Shown piece by piece: positions 34,001-45,300 of a DNA stretch of 64,000 nt. The first letter of the stretch is position 1; each line of letters starts with the position of its first letter. The notes under the pieces are model-generated. The model saw nothing but the letters and a program-made list of their open reading frames with translations. It was not told where the DNA came from and did no database searches. The position numbers were made by a program, and so were the translations under genes. This DNA is from Tupaia tana (Eukaryota; Chordata; Mammalia; Scandentia; Tupaiidae). The stretch lies in assembly GCA_026018925.1 (NCBI GenBank), contig JAKSZU010000012.1, positions 31,614,055 to 31,678,054 of the forward strand. Direction: 5' to 3'.

Positions 34001-37000
34001 GAAAGGGGCCCAAAGGAAGGTGGTCAGAGAAGAAGAGAACCATGAGAGTATATGGGGTTCAAACAACTAAGGGAAGAGTTTTAAGAAGGAGGGACTGGCT
34101 GACAATCTGTTATGTTGCTGAAAAGCCAAGTAAGACAAGAGCTGAAAAGCATCTGTTGGATTTAGGGGTGGCCTGTGTAAGAGCATGTTCAATAGAGTGA
34201 CCGGACCCTTGTCCACTCAGTAAATGGTGACATACGTGAAGTGAGACAGCAAATCTGCACACCTCTTTCCAGGAAATTTGACCTACAGAATGGAGGAACA
34301 GGAATGGGAGTAGTCATAGAGAAATCGAGACTTGGGAGGGCTAATACACATTTTTCAATTTGAGGATGACTTGAACTTACGTTGTTAGGAAAGAGCCACA
34401 GAGAGGAAAAGGTGGAAGATAACTCGGGGAGGTGGGCTAATTGAGAGAGACAGGTTCTGGGGGTTTAAATAGAATTGCCAGTTTCTGTAAGTTCCACAAA
34501 AACAGGGATCGTGTCTGTTGTGTTAACTACGCAACATGATACCTGGAACATGGAAAGCTTTCAGTAAATGATTGAGTAAATTAGTGATAGACAGTTTATT
34601 ATTTTTTTTCCTTAGCTCAAAGCCTTGAGTATAATAGGTATACAAATATTTATTAAGTAAATTATGTAACCAAAGAGTAATAATTTACAAGTCTAGTATC
34701 TTTTAGGGAATGATTTCAAGACAACATAAACACTGATAAATTAATATAAAATACACAATTAGATTTCAAAAACACTCTATTAAAATCTAGTCATAGCCTG
34801 TCAAGCTCTAAAACTCAGTTCTGTTGTGTGTAGCAAGTAAGTAAATAATAAATGTGACTCAAAGGTTCAAAATGGAATTTGTACTGGGCCCACGAAAGTA
34901 AACCTGGCAAGTAGAAATGTAATAGGAAGTATTGGAGTGAAACTTTACCAAAATACTGAAAGTATCCTTGGTAGAAATGTGAAGAATCTATTTCTGATAA
35001 AGAAGTTTGTATTTTGTCTCGAGAATTATCGACCAACTGAGATCTGACTCATGGTTTTGTGTTTTAAGAAGTGCTGTGACAAGGGAACCAGCGTGGACCA
35101 CGGTTCGTGTCCCGGACCCGGTGGCTTAAAACTCACGCCGGGCGCATGTGCGTGCGTGCCCAAGATCCCGAGAGGAGAATGGAGGAGAAGGGGTTGCGGC
35201 GTGACCATCCCCTCTGGGGGGTGACTTCTCACTTTCTGTCTCTATGTCTCTCTCTGTCTGTCTGGCAAGCGCACGCGCCCTATAGCGAAAACCTCTCCAA
35301 AAAAAAAAAAAAAAAAAAGAAGTGCTGTGACAAGAGGAAAGTTGCAGTTTTAGAATTGAGCATAGATTCCTCTCTCTTCAGACATGCTTCTAGTCTAACT
35401 CAGTCTCTTCCTTGTTGCCAATTCCTGGTCCTGACCCCAAGGTGTGGAATGCAGACCAAACGGGGAGAGACTTGTCTCAGGGCCAGCATTAGATGTTGAC
35501 AATGAAATAAAACACTGCCCTTTTCCTCGTACATGGAAGCAGTGCAAGACAGAGAGGAAGAGCAGGAGGTGAAATTAAATGATTTCCGTCTGTTCTTGAC
35601 ACTGATGCACAAAAAGGTGTGCGTTAATGGAGGGTTTCCTGACGTGGGCCATAATAAATGAGTGGAAGGTTTTTGGAGTTGTAGACTGTAGCTTTGGTGT
35701 TGGTCATTCCAAAGTTACTTCTGAAATGAAATGATTTGTCAGGGATCTTTTTTCTTAGGCCATTTATTCTAGCAGTTCATCTTGAAGTTGTGCCTGGTTG
35801 ACCTCCAGGGTAATTGCCATTACCGCATAGTTTCTCAATCCCACTCCCCCCACCCCAAGTTTAGACGATGCACTAAGGAAGGGACAGAAGCCAGAAGCCT
35901 CACTTTCCATCACTTTCAAATGGTCATTCTTTCAACATGTCTTTCCTGACACTTGCTGTGTGCCAGGTTTTGTGCTAGGTGCCTGAAATATAACAGATGA
36001 ACAAGATCTTCAGGGAGTGCTCACCTACCCCCAATAAACAAAAGACTGCGGAAAGTAAAATGTTTTTTCTTTGTTAGGAAAAGTTGGGTAACTTTGCTTT
36101 AAGTATAACCCTCAGAAGGCTGAATCAGCTATCCACTCCCGATGTGGAATGTTACATTGTGGACTTGTGTGAAGTAGGCACATCTACAATGACTAGAGAA
36201 GCCATGATGTTCCCTTTAGTATGCCTTGCAAAAATGTCTTCAGTTGGCCCTGGGTGTACTTACTGGTCTGTACCGACAGTTGGTGTTACTCAAAATTATT
36301 AACACATGGCTACAAAGGACCGTAGGTTTTAGGAGCCAGTGGCTCTGTATCTGTGTTTTAAAGCATGACCCACTCTTGCCAAGAGAGTTGCTAGGAAATT
36401 TGTTCATCTTTAAAGCTCCTAGTTCTGAGTTAGTATTTATTGTATATCCACCCCTATAAGAGGAAGAGCTTTAAAAACAAAGCATAACTGTTGGTTTCCA
36501 GTAAACATTTATTGTTTGATATAGTTAATCTTTTAAATTAGGATTTTTTTTTTTTTTTTTTTTAAACCAAGAATATTCGGTATAGTGTGGTAGATATCTG
36601 ATTTCAACCTAGCTCTATTACTAACTAGATATATATCTAGTTAGGATATATATCAAGTCATTCACTTCTTTTTTTAAATTTTTTTTTTTAAATTTTTGAG
36701 AGGTTTTTGCTGTAGGGCACGTGCGCTTGCCAGAGAGAGACAGAGAGACAGAAAGCAAGAAATCACCCCCCAGGGGGGATGGCCACGCCGCAGTCCCTTC
36801 TCCTCCATTCTCCTCTCGGGATCTTGGGCACACACGCACATGCGCCCTGCGTGAGTTTAAGCCACCGGGTCCGGGACTTGAACCGCGGTCGACTATGTGG
36901 GAGTCCAGCAACATAGCCATTACGCTAACTGCTGGTCCCTGACAAGTCATTCACTTCTAATGTGTGTTTCTTTGTCTAAATGGGAGTTTTGTACCTAAAA

Positions 37001-39268
37001 AATTTCCAAAATCCAATTCTGTTGGGTTGTCAGAAAAGTCATGAGATATTTTTCTGTTTTTTTTTTTTTTTTAATAGAAAAATGTGTCATGACTTTTCGA
37101 TGACCCTATAGTTTTAAAATTCCCTAGTTGTATAATAGTCATTCTTAGGTATCTGTGGAGGATTAGTTCCAGTCTCCCTCTCTTCCTCCCCTTTGGGTAC
37201 CAGAATTCATGGATTCTGAAGTTGCTTCTGTATAATGGCGTGGTATTTGCACATAACCTACTCGTATCCTCTTATATACTTTAAGTCATCTCTAGCTTTA
37301 TTATACCTAATACAGTGTAAATGCTGTATAAGTGATATTGTACTATATTGTTTAGGGTACAATGATGTAAGAATAATTATAAGGAAAAAGGTCTGTTTCT
37401 GTTTGGTACAGACCAATTTTTAATTTTAAAATTTTCAATCTACACATCTACATCTGTGGATGTAGAACCCACAGGTAAGAAGGACTGCCTGTATTTGATT
37501 ATTATCTGTGCATAACCTCTCATGAACTTTAACTCATCTCAGTTGTAATTAACCTAATACAATGCCTTACACATCACTTTATTTATAAAGAGTTAGCATA
37601 GTACTCTGTATCAGGCAAATTTAAGTTTTGTATTTTGGAACTTTGTGCAATTTTTCCCTTCATATGTGAGACAGACAAACATCATCCCCAATAGAGTCCC
37701 AATGCCACAATCTATGTATCCCCAACTCCAGCCAACCCCAGATCATGTGCCTGAGTGTGCCTTTTGTACTCGGAGAGTATAAAAGGACATAGCTTGAACC
37801 CATCTATGTGGATCAGCCCCACAGAGCATCACATTTTACCATTATGCTGCCATCTAGTCCCTCAAATATTTGTAATCCACAGTTGGTTAAACCTGTGGAT
37901 GTGGAACTCTTAGATACGATGGTAGGATTCGGGTAAGAAATATTAAGTAGATGAAATATAGGTTTGATGCTAACATAAATTAACATGACATTTCTGTCCT
38001 CAGGTTTAGTGCCATACAGTGTGCTGCTGCAGTCCCTAGAGCTCCTGCTGAATCCTCATCTTCCAAAAAGTTAGAGCAGCTAAATCTCGAGGCTTCAAGT
38101 GAGGCACAGGCCAGTAATGAGCCAACCACCAATGGTCATGGCCCTCCTGCCGCCAAGCAGGTTTCCCAGCAGCCCAAAGGAATTATGGGAATGTTTGCCT
38201 CTAAAGCTGCTGCTAAAACTCAGGATACCAACAAGGAAACCAAAACAGAAGTTAGAGAAGTAACAAATGTAAGTCTTTGAAGATACACCTTTCTTCCAGC
38301 TTAGAACATAAAGAAAAGCATGATAGTGCCTGTGGTAGTAGTGTAATTATGGATATTATATGGTATTTAGTTGGTTTTCTACTGTAATTTGAATGCATTA
38401 ATACTTGGTATTCACTGTAATAGTCCTTTTCCTTCTGGTGATACTTCTTGCCAAGCTTGGGATTCTCCTGTGAATGGGTAATGCTTGCCTGTCCACATCA
38501 CAAGATTCCTGTGAGACCCAGTTGCAATGACACATGTGAAAACACCTCAAATGTTGTAAAGTGCAAAGGATTGTATATTAGTAATGTGTCATTTGGGGTA
38601 CGTCTTATAATCTGCTATACGTATGTCTTCCTTTCTAGTGTGTTTAGCATTCTTGTTTTATTTTATGCAAATTCTTTTTTCCATTTGCTTCCCATGCTTT
38701 TTTTTTATTGTTTGCCACCTAAATTTAAGGGAATTGACTTAAAAGTATCAAAATAAAAATCCAGACGAGTATACTTATGGTTATTACTATTATTGTCACC
38801 ATCATAATTTTCAAAATTCTACCTTGGAAAAAAAGAAGATGAGGGATAGAGGAAAAACACACTTATTGAGTTTCTACTGCATGCCAGTAGTTTGATCTTT
38901 GTTTAAATCCTCTTATCAATTCTGTGAGGGAAATAGTATGATTCCCATTTCACATGTAGTGAAACCAAAGCCTAGATTTTTTAAATAACTTGCCTGAAGG
39001 TCATACTATGTTAAGTGGTGGAACCAGGATTCAAATCCACTTCAGATGATTAAAAGTTCACTGTTTTGGGTCCCCATCCTCCCATACTATGCTGCCCCTG
39101 ACCTGTTTTAATTCTGTCAAACTAATAGTTTTTAAATGTGCCTTAGACATGCCCATGGGTTATAATTTTTTAAGGACTATGAGAAACTAAACTTTGAAGA
39201 TGAACACCAAAAATTGACAGGTCTGGATTATTGTTCTAGACAGGCTTTTTGTCTGTCTGTCTTTTTTT

Positions 39269-39312
<44 letters not shown>

Positions 39313-42300
39313 TTTCTAGTTTATTTCTTCTATGTGAGAAACAAGCGGGCATCTCATCAGAATCTTCATGCTTTGATTTACTTCTAGCCTCAGCCAGCCT
39401 GAATCACTGGTGTGCCTAGAATGCACTGGGAGATCTTGGGATATGAACCTGGGACCTTCTCATGTGGGCCCAGTATCAGAGCGTTGCATTCCCACTGTGC
39501 CACCAGCTGGTCCTAGTTTGTTTGTTTGTTTGTTTGTTTGTTTTTTAATTTTGCCAGAGAGCACATGTGCTCCTCAGAGATAGGAAAAGTACCCCCCCCT
39601 CCCCATGAAGAATAGTCATGCTACAATCCCTTCTCCTCCATCTTTCTTCCCTTGGGGATTTTGGGCAGTCATGCCCAGCATGTTATTCAAGCCACCAGGT
39701 CTGGGACTTGAACAACATGGTCAGCTGTGTGAGAACCAGCCTCCTTAACCACCTATCACTGACTGGCCCCCTAGGTGTTCTGTCTAATGCCTATGCATTT
39801 TGTCATGAGCTCTGCTATTGAGACTGTGCTACTTCAGGTAGCCTAAATGCCAAAGAAAAATCACATGTGTTTTCTTTTTGTGCTTTTAGGCATCTTCAGC
39901 AGGCAGCAAGGCACCAGGGAAAGGCAATCTGATGAGCAACTTTTTTGGAAAAGCTGCAATGAGTAAGCATTCTCTTACTTTCCTTTGACTAGTAAATGAA
40001 TGTCAGCGTAATGACATACCATACCAGAGATGAAAGCCACCTATTCTGGTTTTTGCTCATCCAGGAGACTACCGTGTAGCACTCCTGCACCCCAACATGA
40101 ATTTGCAGTGTACTACCAGTGTATCAAAGAAAGAAACCTAACTGGAACACTGGGCTTTATGGATGAGCTGGGCTCGGCGGAGCTCTCGTGGAGGGTAGTT
40201 TACTATTCCTGCTTGTACTTCCTGTCTTGAAAAGAGCGTGACATATTTGCTTCATAGGGCTCTTGCAAATGGGTGATCAAAATGAAAGGGAGGCTGCTTG
40301 GTGAAACAGAATAGAGTTGTGGTTAATGTTAGGATGCTGGATCAGCTTGCCCAGTATGACCTTTTTTATTCCTGTCTCCCAAGGGGTCGCAGAAGCAAAC
40401 CTTTGGCCTTTCTTTAGGTATTTTTATAGCTTACTCACAGTGATGAATTAAGACCTCAGTGTGAATTAGAAGGGCCATTTAAAAATATTTTTTGAGAAAG
40501 TGAAAATCTCCCTTATTAAAAAAAAATATTTAAATAAGAGTTCTTTCATATGGAAAGAACCACTAGTCACTTATTTTCATAGTTCTCATATCAAGTACAA
40601 ACGTTCTGAGGATATATGGCAGAGCACCAGGAAGAATGTGGGAGCTGTAGGATAATTATGACACACTTTCTTAGAGTATCAGTTTTGCAGAGATTTTTTT
40701 TTACATGCCTATGCAAGCAGAACTAGTCAATTCTGCTTTTTCATGATGATTAAATTAGTGGTCAAGGGAGGGATTGGAGTGACATTTTTTTTTTTAATCT
40801 GCCATAAGAACTATCAGAAAAGAACACTCTTGTGTCTTGAAAGTATTTGGAAAACATGACCCTTTAGTTTATTCGGAAACATGATCATATTGCAGGCACA
40901 GTGTTTGGGGAGGGCTCCCTTCTGTTGTGAGAACATCACACTCTGTACCTGAGCGGCACATCTGGTGCAGGGCCATTGTCCCAGTTAGATTATGGGATAT
41001 GTTCGTTCGTTGTTTTTTTGTTTTTTGCTTTTTTTAGAATTATTTAATTTAATTTATTTACGTATTTTCATTTGACCAGAGAGGGACAGAGCAAGAATGA
41101 GAGAGAGGGAAAGCGAGAAAACAGGTCCAGGACTTGAACCATAGTCAGTCATGTGGGAGTCCAGCACCCTTACCCATCATGCCACTTGCCAGCCCCGAGA
41201 TTATGGATTCTTGACAGCTCTGATGAGGACCACATGTATGTACACATGTTGTTTTTATGCATTTGCAACATTAAAAGCCAGTGAACTGGGGCAAGCAGGT
41301 GGTGTGGGGGTTAAGATGCTGGATCCTACATGGTCGGCTTTATGGTTCTAGTCATGGAGCTGGTGGTTTGAGAATCACACCAGGTACTTGTGCATGAATG
41401 CCTGAAATCCCAAGAGGAGAGTGGAGAAGGGATTGCAGCATGGCCATAACCCTGGGGGGTGATTTCTGACTTAACCTCTTTCTTTCTCTCTGGCAAGCAC
41501 ACACACATAAGGTTATGTGATTATTTGCTAATTATAAAAAAATCCTGTACAGAAGTATGCACTTCTTTATTAATATACTTATTTAGCATATGTTGACTGA
41601 GCATCTGTTGTGTCTGGCACTATTGTCCACTGGTTAGACAGTGGAGAAAAAAATAGACCAGGTCACTTCCTCCTAGCCCTATATTCATTCTACTAAGGAG
41701 AGACAGGTAAATAAATAGGGGAATATAAATTAGTTACTAATTATAATCGCTAGATTATAGAGACAAACAGGTATGGTAGATAATCAAAACTTGATTAAAA
41801 TAAGAGTTAAATATTCACCCAATAAAAAGAATCACTTACAGAATTTATGTAATGTTTTTCAAAGTCGAGTGTTTAGAGTAAAATCATGAGTTTCAGATTA
41901 GTTTTATGAAATTGGTAGACTCAATGCAGTAGCCTTTCTTTTCTTAACCCATGAGGTAGGTAAGAAATATTTGGAAATCTTTCCTCCTAATGATGTAATT
42001 TCCTTTTTTTAAAAAATAATTTAATTTTATTTGTTGTGGGAGGCTGCGCACCAGCAAGTCTGCGGAGGTTTCTCAGAGAGCAAACAATTGCCATGATTGG
42101 TTCTCTTCATAAAACCTGACCTTTGAAACCTTGCTCTAATTGGCCACTAGAATCCCTCAGATTTGCATATCCGGCACCTCATGATTGGTCCAAAAGCAAC
42201 CAATCATAACCCACCATTTACAACCAATCACGGCCCACCGTCCACAACCAATCATAACCCACCTTTTACGATCCTTCATTCAACCAATCATGGCCCACCA

Positions 42301-45300
42301 GCGTGTATAAAACCATGATGCCTGGCCCACAATAGCCAGACGACCAGGAAGACAACAAAGACGACACAGACGACCAGTAAGATGACGACCCTGGAGAGCC
42401 TGAAGAGTTGAAACACCACACAGTCTCCAGACGACCCTGAAGAGTTGTAACACTACATCATCTCTGGACTTGTAACACTACATCATCTCTGGACGAGACC
42501 CTGAAGAGCTGTAACACTACATCGTCTCCAGACGACCCTGAAGAGCTGTGACACCACGTCGTCTCCATGCTGCTCACAACAGACGATGCAACCCTAAAGA
42601 GTTGTAACACTGTGTCGTCTCCGTGCTGTACCGTGCTGCCCACAATAAACAGATGACACTGTGTCGTCTCCGTGCTGTGACACTGCGCCGCTTGTCCCGG
42701 CTCTCACTCCTTCCCTCAGGAAGCTGTTCGACTGTCCCCCCCGGGTCAGGACACGTGGCACCCGAACCGGGTCGGGACAATTTGTAATTATTATTATCAT
42801 TTAATTTGACAAGAGAGAGACAGAGAGTAAGAGAGAGTGAGAAAGCAAGCTGCGAGGTGTGGGACTGAAACCATGGTCGGCCATGTGAGAGTCCAGTGCC
42901 CTACCTACCGTGCCACTTGCCAGCCCCATAATGATGTAATTTCTAAATAATTACTATTAAATAGTATAATGTATATAATAGAATGTAAAATTTATATAAA
43001 TTTTAATGATATACATGTGAATCCAGAGAAATATTATTTTTAGTTAGCTATTGACTCTTAGTGTTTATTTTCCTGTACAATTGGAGTATTTTGTTAGAAA
43101 ACTGAGAAGTACTGAGAGTTGAGAACAGTCGTATTACAAATGCAAGAGGATACACTACCATTGTGCTGTTGGGTTCTACCATTCAGATATCCCATTCAAG
43201 TCTTCCTTCCAAAAACTAACATATAAATGTAAATAGATTGCACTTTACACTTCATTATTCATACTTTCAAATAATGTTATTTATAAATGATTATACTAAA
43301 CTGTGCCTACCAACCAAGACTAAGATGTCCATTTTTTTCTGTACTGTACATGGTTTATATGGAACCAGAACTACTTATCAAGGCACCTTTTGCTGTTTAC
43401 AGCTTAGTATTTGTGACTGCCTATAGAGAGTTATCACTGAATACAGCAGGAAGACTGGATTATATGCTTCTGTAGTTTCACAGGTGGCTAGGCCTATCTT
43501 CTTGCATTTCTTAGTCCTCTGTACTGCAAAGTAGTTGTTTTTATGTTCAGCTTTGAGAAGGGAGAAAGGGGTAAAGACTGAGGAGTTAAGCTAACAGGTT
43601 CAGATCTTGTGTTACCTTAGGTAAGTCACTTAATCTCACATACTGATACTGATTGAGCTCTTTTTTTCTTTTTTCTGTTTTCTTTTGTGCATGCACTAAC
43701 AGGAGAGAGAAACAGAGCAAGAGAAAACCACCTCTCCAGGGCGGTGGCCACATTGTAATTCCTTCTCCTCCATTCTCCTCTCGAGATTTTGGGCATGCAT
43801 GCAGACTTGTCTGGTGTGTTTTTTAAAATCTCTGGGTCTGGGACTCGAACCACACCGTCCCTCATGTGGGATTCAGTGCCTTAACTACCATACCACCTGC
43901 TGGGGCCCCTAGTCTCTTTTGATGCTTATGATAACCTTGTAAATGTTAGCTCATTTATAGAGAAGACTGACTTACATAAAATAACTTGCCCAGAGTAAAG
44001 CAAGGTTTGAACCAAACTTTTCTGATTCCAAAATGGCCTTTCAATTTTATCATCAAGGCAGTATTAAGGTAGGAATATCCAAGCGTTAAGTGGTAGAATA
44101 TAATAGAAAGAAAAGGTCTTACAACAAATTCTTTTGTCACCATTTGTAAGCTCTGTACTCCTGGGAAACATCTTTTAATCATCTCTTAGTTTTTCTCATC
44201 TGGAAAATGAGAAGGATGATACCTCATAAAGTTGCACTTTTTCTAAATCTTGCTTTTACTGTCATTTGGCTCAGGCACTGTGCTAGAATGAGGGATTAGC
44301 AGGCAGCAGAAATAAAATAGTTATAGCTAGAGCAGTGGTTGGACAGGAGAAGTGTTTTCTGAATAGTGTGAGCTCCATTCGGACAGGGACTGTTTTTTAT
44401 CCTTTTAGCCTCTGCTTCTAACATGTCTGGCATATAATGGAGTGTCAGAAGAATGACAGAATGACGGAATGATATTGCACCATGGGGTTATATATCATCT
44501 GCTATACTTTATTTGTAGATAAACTTAAAGTCAATTTGGATTCAGAACAAGCAGTGAAAGAAGAAAAAAGAGTGGAACAACCTCCAGTGCCTGTCACTGA
44601 ACCAAAGTTGGCAGCTCCTACCAGCCTAAAGAAAGCTGGAAGAAAGGCAGAGCCTATGAAGATGCAGCAGAGGGAAAAAAAGAGGTAGGAAAATTTTGCT
44701 GCTGTGAGGGAAGAGTCACTCTGCTGGGGTGAGAAGGTCTGTTCGGGCTTACTGACAGTAGACAGTTTCAATTGAGTATGAAATCCTACTTAATGCTTTG
44801 GGTATACAACTCTACACCCCAAATAGAGAGAGACACTCAGTAACTTACCTGGTAAAGTAGAACTATGGACTCAGCCACCTTGGACGATTTAGGGCCCAGA
44901 GTCATTGTGGGGGGCCTCACTGACCTAAATTGATTGTCTTTCCTCTCTTCATTTTAAATTTGGGGACATAGCATAAGCAAGCCTAATTGTCTGCAGTGTC
45001 TGTGTGTGCATATGTCTGTTTTTCACTGCAAATCGCCAAATGAAAGGTTACTATTTCCAGTGAAATTTAAGAGAAAAGTTCTTTGTTTTCTTTTTATATC
45101 AATGAGTTTATTTTTCAAGTGGTAAAATGTAATTAGAAAAGAAAATAAAAAGCACACAAGCTGTTAAATAAGGATCCAGGAATTTGAGACACTACCTCAT
45201 AGTTGGTAGGGATTAGTCTGTTGAAAGAAATTCTAAAGGACACTGTCAGCACTGATAGGCCTAGAAAGACTTGATTTTGGGGGCAGGGGGCAGGGGGCAG

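Larger units (their letters stand above)
31663..38003 (+). other. POLD3 intron 5
   Basis: 6.3 kb: two divergent SINEs, a long L2, two young type A SINEs, a mariner MITE and two Tigger/MER2 remnants. 34600-35065 and 35335-35930 show nothing recognisable. Confidence 0.7.
38269..39889 (+). other. POLD3 intron 6
   Basis: 1.6 kb: a MIR, a (TTTC)n microsatellite and two SINEs. 38269-38840 shows nothing recognised. Confidence 0.7.
42035..42779 (+). mobile_element. Solo LTR, class II (ERVK/IAP-like), 6-bp target duplications
   Basis: 745 bp, TGTGGGAGGC...GTCGGGACA, flanked by ATTTGT at 42029-42034 and 42780-42785. A 6 bp duplication fits a betaretrovirus-like (class II) LTR. U3 holds four tandem ACCAATCA units (42197-42303) and further ATTGG sites. 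TATAAAA at 42306-42312 predicts R from about 42336. AATAAA is at 42644-42649. R consists of degenerate tandem repeats. The last 26 bp include TGGCACCCGAACCGGG, which looks like a lysine-tRNA primer-binding site. No viral gene is present. Inserted in POLD3 sense orientation. Confidence 0.82.
42008..42926 (-). mobile_element. Short SINE (type C) split by a solo LTR
   Basis: T/A-rich tail at 42008-42034, then after the LTR AATTTGACAAGAGAGAGACA and the head ending CCACTTGCCAGCCCC. The break is at the LTR's ATTTGT duplication, so the SINE is the older element. Confidence 0.8.
39963..44518 (+). other. POLD3 intron 7
   Basis: 4.6 kb with four SINEs, a solo LTR (42035-42779), and L2/MIR bits. 39963-41030 and 42927-43560 show no recognisable element or exon. 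Confidence 0.7.

Noticed and set aside
36084..36302. 72-codon frame in intron 5
   Set aside because: Single-copy-looking but no recognised product and no splice-site support.
42741..42779. Start of a provirus interior after the LTR
   Set aside because: Only 26 bp beyond the inner LTR-like end, then the ATTTGT duplication and SINE resume; there is no retroviral interior.
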